From Gemmatimonadota bacterium (GTDB lineage: Bacteria > Gemmatimonadota > Gemmatimonadetes > Longimicrobiales > Gaopeijiaceae): a stretch of DNA of 64,000 nucleotides. The notes below the pieces were generated by a model that worked only from the letters and a program-made list of their open reading frames with translations, made no database searches and was not told where the DNA came from. The stretch's first letter is position 1, and each line of letters opens with the position of its first letter. Where the stretch lies: assembly GCA_041390105.1 (NCBI GenBank), contig JAWKQO010000002.1, forward strand, positions 876,640 to 940,639, written 5' to 3'. Positions 17,694 to 28,184 of this stretch are shown one piece after another. The position numbers and the translations under genes were made by a program.

Positions 17694-20600
17694 ATGCCGA
17701 CCTGTCCGACTCCTAAACCTAGCGCCCTGCCGGTGATCCTGGGGATCGCCATGGTCCTCGGTGCCTCGCACGGGGGCCCTCTGGCCGCCCAGGCGGGCCC
17801 GGGTGCCGCCGGCGACAGTATCGAGATGGCTCGGCCCGTTCCCCAGCCCTGGTTCGAGTACGTGGGGCCGGTGAGCTCGGGGCGGATCGCCGCGGCCGCG
17901 GCGGTGGCGGGGCGCCCGGGCGTCTACTATGCCGGTGCCGCGTCCGGAGGCGTCTGGAAGTCGAGCGACGGGGGGGCGACCTGGAAGCCCACCTTCGACC
18001 AGCAGTCCTCGCAGGCCATCGGTGCCTTGGCGGTTTCGCAGTCCAACCCCGACGTGGTCTGGGCGGGCACCGGGGAAGCCTGGGCCGTCCGGGACATGGA
18101 TATGGAGGGAGACGGCATCTACAAGTCCACCGACGCCGGTGAGACCTGGACCCGGATGGGACTCGAGGACTCGGGCCGGATCGGCACCATCGTCATCCAC
18201 CCGACCAACGAGAACATCGTTTTGGTGTGCGCGCTGGGGCGGGCCACGGGACCGCAGCGCGAGCGCGGGATCTTCCGCACCGAGGATGGAGGCCGCACCT
18301 GGCGCCAAACCCTGTTCGTCGACGAGGACACGGGCTGTTCCGGCCTGCAGATGTCCCAGCAGAACCCCGACATCGTGCTGGCCGGCACCTGGGAGGTCTT
18401 TCTCCAGACCCATGTGCTGGAGAGCGGGGGCATGGGCAGCGGGATCTGGCTCTCGCGGGATGGGGGCCGCTCCTTCCGCCGCATCACGGATTCCGGCCTC
18501 CCGCGTCTACCCTACGGCAAGACCGACGTGGCGATCGCGCCGTCCGACGACCACCGCATGTATGCGCTGATCCAGACCGGTGCCGACGGCGTGAAGGGCC
18601 TGCCCTCGGAAGCGCAGGGATCGCTGTGGCGGTCCGACGACGGGGGGACCCGCTGGACCAACGTGAGTTGGGACCGACGCCTCATCGGTCGGGCCGGGTA
18701 CTACATCCGCGTCCGCGTCTCCCCCGACGATCCGGACCACTTGATGGTGGCCAACAGCACGCTGTGGGAATCGAAGGACGGGGGACGGATCTTCGATCGT
18801 GGTCCCCGGGGATGCGGCGATTGCCACGACATCTGGTGGGACGTCAACGCCGACCATGCCGGTCACTTCATCATCACCGGTGACGGTGGAATGGGCATCT
18901 ACGGGTCGCCCCTCGCCCCGGAGGACAACACGTCGGTCGTGCTCCCCATCGGTCAGATGTACCGGGTCACGGTCGATCAGCGCGACCCCTACTGGGTCTA
19001 CTCGGATCGGCAGGACGATGGGAGCATGCGCATCTCCAGTGCGCGCCCCATCGTGCCCGACAACGTCCCGTCGTACGCACCCGTGGACCGCAGTGAGGCC
19101 GACCGCGACGATGGCCCGCCGCAGGAAGCGATGCCTTCCTGTGAGTCCGGCTATACCTATCCCGAGCCGGGGAACCACCACTTCGTCTGGGGGACCTGCT
19201 ACGCGGCCCATGTTGCGACCTACGACGATCTGAGCGACACCCGACGTTCGGTCTCTCCGTGGATGCACACGCTGGACAGCTCGCCGGTAGGCCTCCGCTA
19301 CCGGTGCCAGTGGTCGCCGCCCCTGGCTATCGATTGGTTCGACAACTCGGTCTACTTCGGATGTCAGGTCGTCTTCAGGACGCGCGACCGTGGCCAGTCC
19401 TGGCAGGTCATCAGCCCGGACCTGTCCACCGGCGACCCCGAGCTGATTCGCTTCTCCGGTGGGGTGGTAGGCGACAACCTCGGACAGTTCTACGGTGCGC
19501 TCATCTCAGCGATCGCACCGTCACGCACGGAACGCGGAGTGGTCTGGGTCGGCACCAACGACGGCAAGGTCTGGATCTCGCGCGACGAGGGCCGCAACTG
19601 GACGGATCTGACTCGCAACGTCGGGATGCCGCCGCTGGGCCTCGTGCGCCGCATCGACGCCTCGCACTTCGATCCTGGCACGGCCTACATGGCGGTCGAC
19701 TACCACCTGGTGGACGTGCGCGAGCCGCACCTCTACAAGACCACCGACTTCGGCCAGAGCTGGACGCGCATCGACGCCGGCCTGCCCCGCGCGCACCCTC
19801 TCGACTACACCCTGGCAATCGCGGAGAACCCGCGTCGGGCAGGAATGCTCTTCGCGGGCACCGGCCACGGGTTCTTCTATTCTCGCGACGATGGGCAGAC
19901 CTGGACGCAGCTGCAGGGCCGCCTGCCCGCGGCTCCGGTCAACTGGATCGAGGTTCCGAAGAACGCACCCGAGATCGCCGTCGCCACCTATGGGCGCGGC
20001 ATCTGGATCCTGCGTGACACCTGGGCCCTGGAACAGGGAGATCTGGGGGACCCGGAGGCCGAGCTGCGGCTCTTCCAACCGCTGCCAGCGACGCGGCGGG
20101 CAGACGGCGGCCAGGCTGCGTTCGTGTTCGAGATGGAGCGCGCGCCCCGCTCACCGATCACGATCGACGTGTTGGACGCGCAGGGTAGCCTGGTGACCAG
20201 CAAGCAGGTCACGGCGCAGGCGGGGCTCAACCAGACCGGCTGGGATCTCACCTACCCGGAGCCGGATCAGCCGGTGCTGCGCTCGATCCCGCCCGACAAC
20301 CCCCATATCTGGGATGCGGGCCGCTGGGAGGGACGTGAGCGCCCCGTCCTGCACTGGGGACTGGGCGCAGCCCGTTGGCAGCCGCGCGCGGCCCCCGGGC
20401 GCTACACGGTCCGGCTCACCCACGAAGGCCGTTCGTACGCACGATCGTTCGAGGTGGTGCCGGATGTTACGCTTCCTTCGACGGAGGATGACCTGGCTGC
20501 CAGCACGCGCCTGCAGCGTGAGATCGTCGGGACGCTCAACGAGGTGACCGACAAGATCAACCGGATCGAGATCATGCGTGCGCAGGTCGAAGACCTACGC

Positions 20601-20978
20601 GCCGCGCATGGGTCGGAGCCGGCGGTGGATCAGGCGTTGGCGGCGCTGTACCAGAAGCTGTACGAGAGCGAGCTGCACTACCTGTCGCGCACGGAGATGC
20701 ACAGCGACGACAAGTGGTACGTCGAGCAGTACAGGCTCTATATGAATCTGGTATGGCTGCTGGCCGAGGTCGGCGGCGCCGGGGGCGATGTCGCCGGAGG
20801 GGTCGCCTATCGACCGACGGAAGCTGCACAGCAGGTGTTCCGAACCTTCCTGGGCGAGCTCGACGCGGCTCGCGAGGACTTCGAGCGGCTGTTGAGAGAA
20901 GTCGAGGACTTCAACCGCGCGCACGCAGCCGTGCTGCCTCCGATCACGGACCGACCTCCCCGGCCGCTGATGCCCTGA
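17694..20978 (+). CDS. Exported Sortilin/VPS10-like Asp-box protein
   Basis: AAAGGAG precedes the ATG at 17694, and a signal peptide (LPVILGIAMVLGASHGGPLAAQA) follows. The mature part of this 1,094-residue protein is a large beta-propeller with many Asp-box/BNR motifs, for example SSDGGATWKP, STDAGETWTR, TEDGGRTWRQ, SRDGGRSFRR and TTDFGQSWTR. The C-terminal 200 residues contain a FlgD-like/Ig strand region and a helical hairpin. Annotated relatives are called VPS10 domain-containing or glycosyl hydrolase proteins. Gemmatimonadota carry many copies. No catalytic sialidase residues are obvious, so binding or scaffolding at the cell surface is as likely as hydrolysis. It converges on the Ca2+-ATPase gene. 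Confidence 0.85.
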   Translation: MPTCPTPKPSALPVILGIAMVLGASHGGPLAAQAGPGAAGDSIEMARPVPQPWFEYVGPVSSGRIAAAAAVAGRPGVYYAGAASGGVWKSSDGGATWKPTFDQQSSQAIGALAVSQSNPDVVWAGTGEAWAVRDMDMEGDGIYKSTDAGETWTRMGLEDSGRIGTIVIHPTNENIVLVCALGRATGPQRERGIFRTEDGGRTWRQTLFVDEDTGCSGLQMSQQNPDIVLAGTWEVFLQTHVLESGGMGSGIWLSRDGGRSFRRITDSGLPRLPYGKTDVAIAPSDDHRMYALIQTGADGVKGLPSEAQGSLWRSDDGGTRWTNVSWDRRLIGRAGYYIRVRVSPDDPDHLMVANSTLWESKDGGRIFDRGPRGCGDCHDIWWDVNADHAGHFIITGDGGMGIYGSPLAPEDNTSVVLPIGQMYRVTVDQRDPYWVYSDRQDDGSMRISSARPIVPDNVPSYAPVDRSEADRDDGPPQEAMPSCESGYTYPEPGNHHFVWGTCYAAHVATYDDLSDTRRSVSPWMHTLDSSPVGLRYRCQWSPPLAIDWFDNSVYFGCQVVFRTRDRGQSWQVISPDLSTGDPELIRFSGGVVGDNLGQFYGALISAIAPSRTERGVVWVGTNDGKVWISRDEGRNWTDLTRNVGMPPLGLVRRIDASHFDPGTAYMAVDYHLVDVREPHLYKTTDFGQSWTRIDAGLPRAHPLDYTLAIAENPRRAGMLFAGTGHGFFYSRDDGQTWTQLQGRLPAAPVNWIEVPKNAPEIAVATYGRGIWILRDTWALEQGDLGDPEAELRLFQPLPATRRADGGQAAFVFEMERAPRSPITIDVLDAQGSLVTSKQVTAQAGLNQTGWDLTYPEPDQPVLRSIPPDNPHIWDAGRWEGRERPVLHWGLGAARWQPRAAPGRYTVRLTHEGRSYARSFEVVPDVTLPSTEDDLAASTRLQREIVGTLNEVTDKINRIEIMRAQVEDLRAAHGSEPAVDQALAALYQKLYESELHYLSRTEMHSDDKWYVEQYRLYMNLVWLLAEVGGAGGDVAGGVAYRPTEAAQQVFRTFLGELDAAREDFERLLREVEDFNRAHAAVLPPITDRPPRPLMP

Positions 20979-21005
20979 GGGGGGAGCGCAGGGGGTCGGG
21001 GGTCC

Positions 21006-23696
21006 TCAACGATGGGAGCGGCTTCGCTCCGCGGAGGAGACGCCGGCTGCCAGCGTGCCTGCGAGGAGGGGCACCAGACTCGCAGACAGAGCCAGCACCC
21101 ACCCTCGGCGGTCGGGAGCCTCGATCGAGAGCGCATGGGCGAGCTCCGGGACATAGACAGAGAGCCCCAACAGGCCGATGCAAAGGGCGAGTGCGCCCCA
21201 GACCCATGGATTGCGGGTGACGCGGTTGCTGAAGAGCGGCTCGCCACGCTCGCGCATGTTGAACACGTGCCAGAGCTGCGCCAGGGCCAGCGTGAGGAAC
21301 GACAGCGTCGTGGCCTGTGAGGCCGAGTAGTCCAGGGTGCGCAATGCCACCAGGAGTACCGCCAGCACCGTCGTGGTGATGAGAGTTCCGTAGGTCAGGA
21401 TGAAGGCCCACGACCGAGGTGTGACGATGGGCTCGTCCCTGCGTCGGGGAGCGCGATGCATCACTACCTGCGACCCCTCGCTCATGCCTAGCGCCAGCGC
21501 GGGGAACACATCCGTGACGAAGTTCAGGAACAGCAACTGCAAGGGAAGGACGGGAAGGGGGGTTCCCAGGATCGACCCCAACGCCACCACCATCACTTCG
21601 CTGACGTTGCACGAGAGCAGGTAGACGACGAACGCGCGGATGTTGTCGAAGATGGTGCGCCCCAGCTGCACCGCGGCGACGATGGTCGCGAAGGAGTCGT
21701 CCTCCAGGATCATGTCGGACGCTTCCTTGGCGACCTCGGTGCCTCGCGCCCCCATAGCGATCCCGATGTCCGCCTGTCGCAGGGCAGGCGCGTCGTTCAC
21801 GCCGTCACCGGTCATGGCCACCGTGTACCCACTTCGCTGGTACAGCCGAACCAGATCGAGCTTGTGGCGCGGAGCCACGCGCGCGAAGACACGGGTGGCG
21901 AGGAGGCGTTCTTCGGTGGGTGCGTGGGCCGCGTCGTCGAGGTCCTGACCCACCAGGATGGCGCCGCCGTCCTCCAACCCGACGGCCTGCGCCACGGTGC
22001 GGGCCGTGCCGGCCTGATCGCCGGTGACCATCACCACCGAGATGCCCGCGGCCTTACAGGTGGCGAGGGCGTGCTCGACGCCCGCCCTCGGTGGGTCGAT
22101 CAGTCCCACGAGACCAATCCAGGTGAGATCGCGATCGATGGGTGCGGCCCCGTCCTCCGCATCGAGGCGTGTAGCCAGGGCGAGCACCCGATAGCCGCTG
22201 TCGGCCAGGCGCCGATTGCTGGCCATCCAGCGCGCCCGTGCCTCCTCATCCAAGGGGATGTCCTTCCCGTCCCGGCGTTGGCGGCTACAGATGGCGAGCA
22301 CCGCTTCTGGCGATCCCTTCACCGCGACGCGCTCGCCGCCCGCGGCGTGGTGTCGCGTGGTCATCCGTTGCGTATCGGGGTCGAAGGCCAGCAGATCCCA
22401 CTGCGGCTCTTCCGCCAGCGCGCTGTCCCTCTCGAGCCCGCCGGCGCGGGCCGCTTCCAGCAGGGCCAGCTCCATGGGATCCCCCGCGCGATCGTGTCCA
22501 TCGTGCCCCAGATGAGCCGTGGTGCAGAGGACCGCGACCCGGAGTGCTTCCGAGAGGTCGCTGCCGGCCTCGGGAACCAGGGCCTCACCGTCGGCGGAGA
22601 AGGGGGCCGGATCCCCCGGCGTGACGCTCACTCGACCCGTCCCCAGCTCGAGCACCGCGACGCTCATGCGGTTCTCGGTGAGGGTGCCCGTCTTGTCGGT
22701 CAGGATCACCGAGGTCGAGCCCAGGGTCTCGACCGATCCCAAGCGACGGATGAGGGCCCGGCGGCGTGCCATGCGCCGTATCCCACGAGCCATGGAGACC
22801 GTCGCCACCACGGGCAGCCCCTCGGGAATCGTGGCGATGGCCAGCGCAACGCCCGTCTCCACCATCAGGAGGATGTCCCGTCCGCCGAGGATGCCGATCA
22901 GGGTGATCGCGAGCGCGATCGCCAGGGTCAACCAGAGCAGGCGCCGCCCCAATCCCGCCAGGTGCCGTTCCAGGGGCGTCGGTTCATCGGTGGCCTCGCG
23001 CACCAGACCCGAGATCTGTCCGAGCTCGGTGGCCATACCGGTGGAGACGACCAGGCCCAGGGCCGAACCCCGAACGATCGCGGTTCCCTTGAAAAGCATG
23101 CCCGAGCGCTCGGCCACCGGCGCCGACGCAACGGTGGCCCGCTCGTCCTTGTCCACGGGCATGCTCTCTCCCGTAAGCATGGACTCGTCCACCTGCAGGT
23201 GGGACGACTCGGCAATCCGGAGATCGGCCGTGACCACATCTCCGGCTTCGGCGAGCACCACGTCCCCGGGAACCAACTCCGACGCGTCGACGAGGACCTC
23301 CGCGCCGTCGCGACGCACGCGGGTCCGAACGTGGCCCAGGCGAAACAGCGCCTCCATCGAGCGCACCGCTCTCAATTCCGTCGCGAAGCCGATGGCGGTG
23401 TTGACGAGCACGACCAGAGCGATCGCGGCGGCTTCCAGCCACTCCTGCCAAAGCGCCGCCGCGATGCCGGCGGCGGCGAGCAGACCGATGAGAGGGCTGG
23501 CAAGCTGGGCCCACAGGACGCTCGCCAAGCTGCGGCGGGGATGCTCGAGAAGCTGGTTGGCACCGAAACGCTTCCGCCGTGCCCGCACCGCGGCGGCGGG
23601 GAGTCCACGGGAGAGGTCGGCCTCCAGCGCTCGCGCTACGGCGCCAGCATCCTGCGCCCAGGCCTGCTGCAGCCCGGGCGTGGTCAACTCGTCCAT
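21006..23696 (-). CDS. P2A-type Ca2+-transporting ATPase
   Basis: An 896-residue P-type ATPase with every functional motif intact: TGES (175-178), PEGL in M4 (291-294), DKTGT with phospho-acceptor Asp334, KGSPE (460-464), MVTGD (556-560) and TGDGVND (629-635). M5 carries Asn697 and Glu700, and M6 carries Asn725, Thr728 and Asp729 in LNFVTD. These correspond to the SERCA/PMR1 calcium ligands, so Ca2+ (possibly Mn2+) export is the best assignment. The N-terminal cation-ATPase domain is present (about 10-75). It probably keeps cytoplasmic calcium low. It is transcribed towards the Asp-box gene, separated by 27 bases. Confidence 0.92.
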   Translation of the reverse strand: MDELTTPGLQQAWAQDAGAVARALEADLSRGLPAAAVRARRKRFGANQLLEHPRRSLASVLWAQLASPLIGLLAAAGIAAALWQEWLEAAAIALVVLVNTAIGFATELRAVRSMEALFRLGHVRTRVRRDGAEVLVDASELVPGDVVLAEAGDVVTADLRIAESSHLQVDESMLTGESMPVDKDERATVASAPVAERSGMLFKGTAIVRGSALGLVVSTGMATELGQISGLVREATDEPTPLERHLAGLGRRLLWLTLAIALAITLIGILGGRDILLMVETGVALAIATIPEGLPVVATVSMARGIRRMARRRALIRRLGSVETLGSTSVILTDKTGTLTENRMSVAVLELGTGRVSVTPGDPAPFSADGEALVPEAGSDLSEALRVAVLCTTAHLGHDGHDRAGDPMELALLEAARAGGLERDSALAEEPQWDLLAFDPDTQRMTTRHHAAGGERVAVKGSPEAVLAICSRQRRDGKDIPLDEEARARWMASNRRLADSGYRVLALATRLDAEDGAAPIDRDLTWIGLVGLIDPPRAGVEHALATCKAAGISVVMVTGDQAGTARTVAQAVGLEDGGAILVGQDLDDAAHAPTEERLLATRVFARVAPRHKLDLVRLYQRSGYTVAMTGDGVNDAPALRQADIGIAMGARGTEVAKEASDMILEDDSFATIVAAVQLGRTIFDNIRAFVVYLLSCNVSEVMVVALGSILGTPLPVLPLQLLFLNFVTDVFPALALGMSEGSQVVMHRAPRRRDEPIVTPRSWAFILTYGTLITTTVLAVLLVALRTLDYSASQATTLSFLTLALAQLWHVFNMRERGEPLFSNRVTRNPWVWGALALCIGLLGLSVYVPELAHALSIEAPDRRGWVLALSASLVPLLAGTLAAGVSSAERSRSHR

Positions 23697-23813
23697 GGAA
23701 GTGGGGACCTCGCGCCTACCGGGAAGCTGTCGGCTGCGCTCGGCGGGCGAGCGCGCCTGCAGAGTAAGGGTAGCGGGACGGGCAGGGCCGGTCGATTGTG
23801 GCGCCGACGGCCC

Positions 23814-24248
23814 TCAGCTGGAGCTGAGGAGATCCCTGACCGCCTCGATCAGGCGGGCCGGCCGGACCGGCTTGCGAAGCACTGCGTCGAAGCGTGCCTC
23901 GAGATCACGGTCCTCCCCAGCGTCGGAGGCGTGGGCGCTGACGAGGATGAGCGGAATGGCACGGGTCCCTGTGTCATCGGTCAAGGCACGGGCGAGCTGC
24001 AGCCCGTCGAGGACGGGCATCATCAAGTCGGTGATCACCAGCACGGGCTCGAGCTCACGGATCGCATCGAGGCCTTCGCGACCGTTGGACGCGGCCTCGA
24101 CCCGGAACCCGCTCTGCTCCAACACCGCCTGGATGACGTAGCGTGTCTCCTCGTGGTCTTCCACGAGCACGATGAGCGGCGTGTCGGCCTCGTCGGGGGC
24201 GGCGTGGGCCGCCGGCGCGTCGTTCGGGATGGGGGGTCTGTAGATCAC
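23814..24248 (-). CDS. Single-domain response regulator
   Basis: A 144-residue receiver with no output domain. LVEDHEET provides the acidic pocket, Asp74 in VITDLMMP is the phospho-acceptor, and RKPVRP holds the conserved Lys. The GTG at 24248 is my start; about 20 Ala/Pro-rich residues precede the domain. It is divergent from the histidine kinase gene 273 bases away, so both could share a control region that contains a tandem repeat. Such CheY-like proteins pass phosphate or bind protein partners. The partner is not evident, though the RsbRD-type kinase is the nearest candidate. Confidence 0.85.
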   Translation of the reverse strand: MIYRPPIPNDAPAAHAAPDEADTPLIVLVEDHEETRYVIQAVLEQSGFRVEAASNGREGLDAIRELEPVLVITDLMMPVLDGLQLARALTDDTGTRAIPLILVSAHASDAGEDRDLEARFDAVLRKPVRPARLIEAVRDLLSSS

Positions 24249-24285
24249 GGTGCATCCAGCCCGTGCGGTGGTGAGTGGCTCGAGT

Positions 24286-24313
24286 GTACTGTGGTGCTTG
24301 TACTGTGGTGCTC
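24286..24313. repeat. Tandem 14-bp repeat in a divergent control region
   Basis: Two adjacent copies of GTACTGTGGTGCT plus one variable base occupy 24286-24299 and 24300-24313. They lie in the 273-bp region between the divergent response regulator and histidine kinase genes, 38 bases before the regulator start. Direct repeats at this place often bind a transcription factor. Confidence 0.6.
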
Positions 24314-24521
24314 GCACGCAGTCCCTGGCAAGCCTCGTACCGGGCGACCACGCCCACGGGTTTCGATGCGTTTCAGGCGTGATCTGTGCAGTAGATTGGC
24401 CCAGAACCGGCGGTTTCCCGCGGGTCCGCGGGTCGCCGGGCCTCACTGCCCGTGATCGTTCCTTTCGCTTCCACGTGTTGGATCCGTCGTTCACATCGTG
24501 AGCGCGTGCACGGAGAGGTAG

Positions 24522-25703
24522 ATGCCACCTGATCTTCCAGACCACGTCGTGGCACGTCTGCGAGCGGAGGTGCCGGCCGTAGCGGAGCGATGGGTGGTGT
24601 CCGTCAACGAACGTATCGTGGCCGGCGGCGGGCGACCGATGGACTCGAAGGCCACCCTGGAGCACCTGCCGAGGGTTCTGCACGCGCTGGCAGCCTCTGT
24701 TCAGAATCCGACTGCCGCGATCGTCGACGGGGCTGTGCGCGAGTCCCTCGGCGCCCTCGCGGACCGGCGGCGAGGGCAGGGCGCCCCTGTGGATGAGGTG
24801 CTGGCGGACTTCCGCTTTCTCGCCGACCTCGTGGAAGACATCGCGGCCAGCTCGGTGGCGGACTTCAGCGGGGTAGCAGATCCTGGCGAGTTCGTCCGTG
24901 TCGGTGGCCGGCTGCAGCGCGGAATCGCTGAACTGGGAGCAGGGATCGTCGCGCGCTATCGGGTCTGGGGCGCGCGGGAGCATCGCGAGCGGATGCATCT
25001 GCTGGAAGGCTACACGGCCATGCTTTCGCATGAGCTGGGCAATCGGCTGGGAGCGGCCGAGACCGCGGTACACCTACTCATCGAGGCAGGGATCACCTTG
25101 CCCGAGGAGCAACGCCGGCGTCTCCTGGGCCTCATCGTGGCCTCCATCGAGAGCGCTCTTTCCACGGTGCAGGGGGTCCGGGCCCTGTTCCGTCCGCGGC
25201 AGCCAGGCGAGCCCGAGGACGTCAGAAGCATGCCGCTGGGGACTGTGATCCGGGATTCGGTCCATCAACTGCGGGCCCCCGCGTCGGAGCGGGGCGTCGA
25301 GCTTCGCCTACAGGGCTCCGGGCCCGAGGAGCCCGTCGATGCCGAGCGCTTCCCGCTGGCGTTCCTCAACCTCGTCACCAACGCCATCGAGCATCACGAT
25401 GTCCCCGCGGGGGTGGGCCGCGTCGACATCGAGGTCGGCGACCGGGGGGAACGCTGGGTGATCACCGTTTCCGATGACGGGCCTGGCATTCCCCGTGAGT
25501 TGCGGAGCCGCGTGTTCGAGCCCCTCGTACGGCCCGCCGGCGGTGGGGGTCCCGGTCTCGGGCTGGCGATCGCCCGCGACGCGGTGGAGCAGATGGGCGG
25601 AGAGATCGGGTTCGAATGTGGAGAGGATCGCGGCACCGTGTTTCACTTCACCATCCCCAAGCGTCGTGGGACCCAGGGAACGAAAGGGGCAGCGAGTCAA
25701 TGA
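24522..25703 (+). CDS. Histidine kinase with RsbRD-N-like sensor region
   Basis: A 393-residue soluble kinase; no membrane helix is seen. Residues 1-150 are helical and resemble the RsbRD N-terminal domain (AERWVVSVNERI, the HLPRVLHALA helix, DEVLADFRFLADLV), a globin-like fold in stress sensors. The HisKA dimerisation helix has LSHELGNRLG with His170. The ATPase domain carries an intact N box (LNLVTNAIEH), DDGPGIP, and GPGLGLAIARD. GGAGAGG precedes the ATG. Its stop overlaps the next receiver gene as ATGA, so kinase and regulator form one operon. The signal is cytoplasmic, but its nature cannot be read from sequence. Confidence 0.88.
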   Translation: MPPDLPDHVVARLRAEVPAVAERWVVSVNERIVAGGGRPMDSKATLEHLPRVLHALAASVQNPTAAIVDGAVRESLGALADRRRGQGAPVDEVLADFRFLADLVEDIAASSVADFSGVADPGEFVRVGGRLQRGIAELGAGIVARYRVWGAREHRERMHLLEGYTAMLSHELGNRLGAAETAVHLLIEAGITLPEEQRRRLLGLIVASIESALSTVQGVRALFRPRQPGEPEDVRSMPLGTVIRDSVHQLRAPASERGVELRLQGSGPEEPVDAERFPLAFLNLVTNAIEHHDVPAGVGRVDIEVGDRGERWVITVSDDGPGIPRELRSRVFEPLVRPAGGGGPGLGLAIARDAVEQMGGEIGFECGEDRGTVFHFTIPKRRGTQGTKGAASQ

Positions 25704-26071
25704 CGGGGACGAAGGACAGCCCACGACGGGTGCTCTTGATCGACGACAGCGCCGACATCCTCGAAGCGCACGCGCTCCTGCTGGAGGTGCACGGATACGA
25801 GGTTCGCACCGCGCGCGACGGCCGCTCGGCGATGGAGGTGGCCCCAGCCTTCCGACCCCACGCCGTCCTTCTCGATCTGGGCTTGCCCGATCAATCCGGC
25901 TTCGACGTCTTCGATCGGCTCAGGGCGTTGCCGGATCTGGCCGAGACCGTCTTCGTGGCGTTCTCGGGGCGCGCGGACCCGGACGACCGCACCCGGTCGC
26001 TGGAGGCGGGCTTCCACGAGCACCTGGTCAAGCCGGCTTCGCTGGCGGCCATCAAGGCGGCGCTCGGCTGA
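25700..26071 (+). CDS. Single-domain response regulator, partner of the upstream kinase
   Basis: A 123-residue receiver coupled to the kinase gene by an ATGA overlap. LIDDSAD forms the acidic pocket, LLDLGLPDQSG contains the phospho-acceptor Asp, and VKPAS the conserved Lys. There is no output domain. It therefore probably acts as a phosphate relay or protein-binding switch, like CheY or the stand-alone receivers of CheB/phosphorelay systems. The NtrC-type gene immediately downstream is convergent, not co-transcribed. Confidence 0.9.
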   Translation: MTGTKDSPRRVLLIDDSADILEAHALLLEVHGYEVRTARDGRSAMEVAPAFRPHAVLLDLGLPDQSGFDVFDRLRALPDLAETVFVAFSGRADPDDRTRSLEAGFHEHLVKPASLAAIKAALG

Positions 26072-26122
26072 AGCCCGCCTGGGTGCGCGGGCGGCCCGAA
26101 CCTCCGCCCATCGAGGGGGGCT

Positions 26123-26152
26123 TCGTGTTTCAATTCGTGCAGCGCTGCACGA
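26123..26152 (+). promoter_or_regulatory. Bipartite element copy a (exact)
   Basis: TCGTGTTTCA (26123-26132), 14 bases, then GCACGA (26147-26152). It lies between the convergent receiver and NtrC-type genes, reading into the 3' end of the NtrC gene, 11 bases from its stop. The second half overlaps an 18-bp perfect palindrome at 26135-26152 (TCGTGCAGC mirrored), which could also act as a hairpin between the two genes. Confidence 0.65.
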
Positions 26153-26162
26153 TCCGGGGGCC

Positions 26163-27563
<1,401 letters not shown>

Positions 27564-27722
27564 GGGATGAACCTTTGCGTGGAGTGGCCGGGGGTGCGGT
27601 CGAGAATCTCGTGAAGCAGGAGTGGTGCCTCAAGCAGCGGGTCCCCGGCGCTGTGCATCGCGAGGCGGAAACGGATGACGCCCAACGCTGGCCGGCTCCA
27701 CTCCGGCGCGACACGAGCGGGC

Positions 27723-27738
27723 TGGCAAGGTCTTTGAT
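27723..27738 (+). promoter_or_regulatory. Sigma-54-like promoter, imperfect -12
   Basis: TGGCAAG-GTCT-TTGAT matches the sigma-54 pattern TGGCACG-N4-TTGCW at most places and has the invariant GG at -24, but the -12 GC is GA here. It lies 62 bases before the start at 27800 and is divergent from an NtrC-type activator gene. The deviation at -12 keeps confidence low. Confidence 0.35.
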
Positions 27739-27799
27739 TGGGAGAGGGCCTACTCGATCCGCACGAGCGGCTCGGGACACTCGAGCAAAGGAGCGCTAC

Positions 27800-28183
27800 A
27801 TGGCCCGCCGGATCCTGGGATGGACCCTCTGCATGTTCGTGTTCGTGACGACCCCGCTCCTGGCGCAGTCCTCGGCCGCGGTTGATCAGGACGTCTTCTC
27901 GGCGCTGGCCTCGCACAGGGGTGATGAAGCTCGCGCCCGCGACGAGGTGCGCGCGACCCTGGATCGGCCTGAGGTGAGCCGCGTCGCGGAGCGGATGGGT
28001 CTGGACCTCGAAGGGGCGCGGGATGGCGTCGAGCTCCTGGACGGCGATGCCCTGGACTCCGCCCAGCGTAATGCCAGGACGCTCAACGACGCGCTCGATC
28101 AGGAGCGTACGACCATCTCCTTCCGGACCACGACGCTCATCATCCTGCTCTTGGTCCTCATCCTGTTGGTGTTGGTGGTCTGA
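27800..28183 (+). CDS. Small exported protein with C-terminal membrane anchor
   Basis: A 127-residue protein with AAAGGAG before its ATG. An N-terminal signal peptide (LGWTLCMFVFVTTPLLAQ) is followed by a short charged helical domain. That domain has a repeat-like pattern, RDEVRATLDRPEVSRVAERMGL then EGARDGVELLDGDAL. One very hydrophobic C-terminal helix (about 108-127) completes it. The layout and the helical motif resemble the PA2779/DUF6627 family of small membrane proteins, which have no known role. The Omp85-like lipoprotein gene follows after one base, so the two should work together, possibly with this protein spanning the periplasm from the inner membrane. Confidence 0.7.
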   Translation: MARRILGWTLCMFVFVTTPLLAQSSAAVDQDVFSALASHRGDEARARDEVRATLDRPEVSRVAERMGLDLEGARDGVELLDGDALDSAQRNARTLNDALDQERTTISFRTTTLIILLLVLILLVLVV

Positions 28184-28184
28184 C

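Noticed and set aside
21864..24455. An 863-codon open frame antisense to the Ca2+-ATPase and receiver genes
   Set aside because: High G+C leaves long stop-free frames opposite real genes. The translation is compositionally odd, has no domain, and the minus strand encodes an intact P-type ATPase.
25634..25643. CCGTGTTTCA inside the kinase gene, close to the bipartite element
   Set aside because: It is coding sequence, has one mismatch in the first half and no GCACGA at the required distance.
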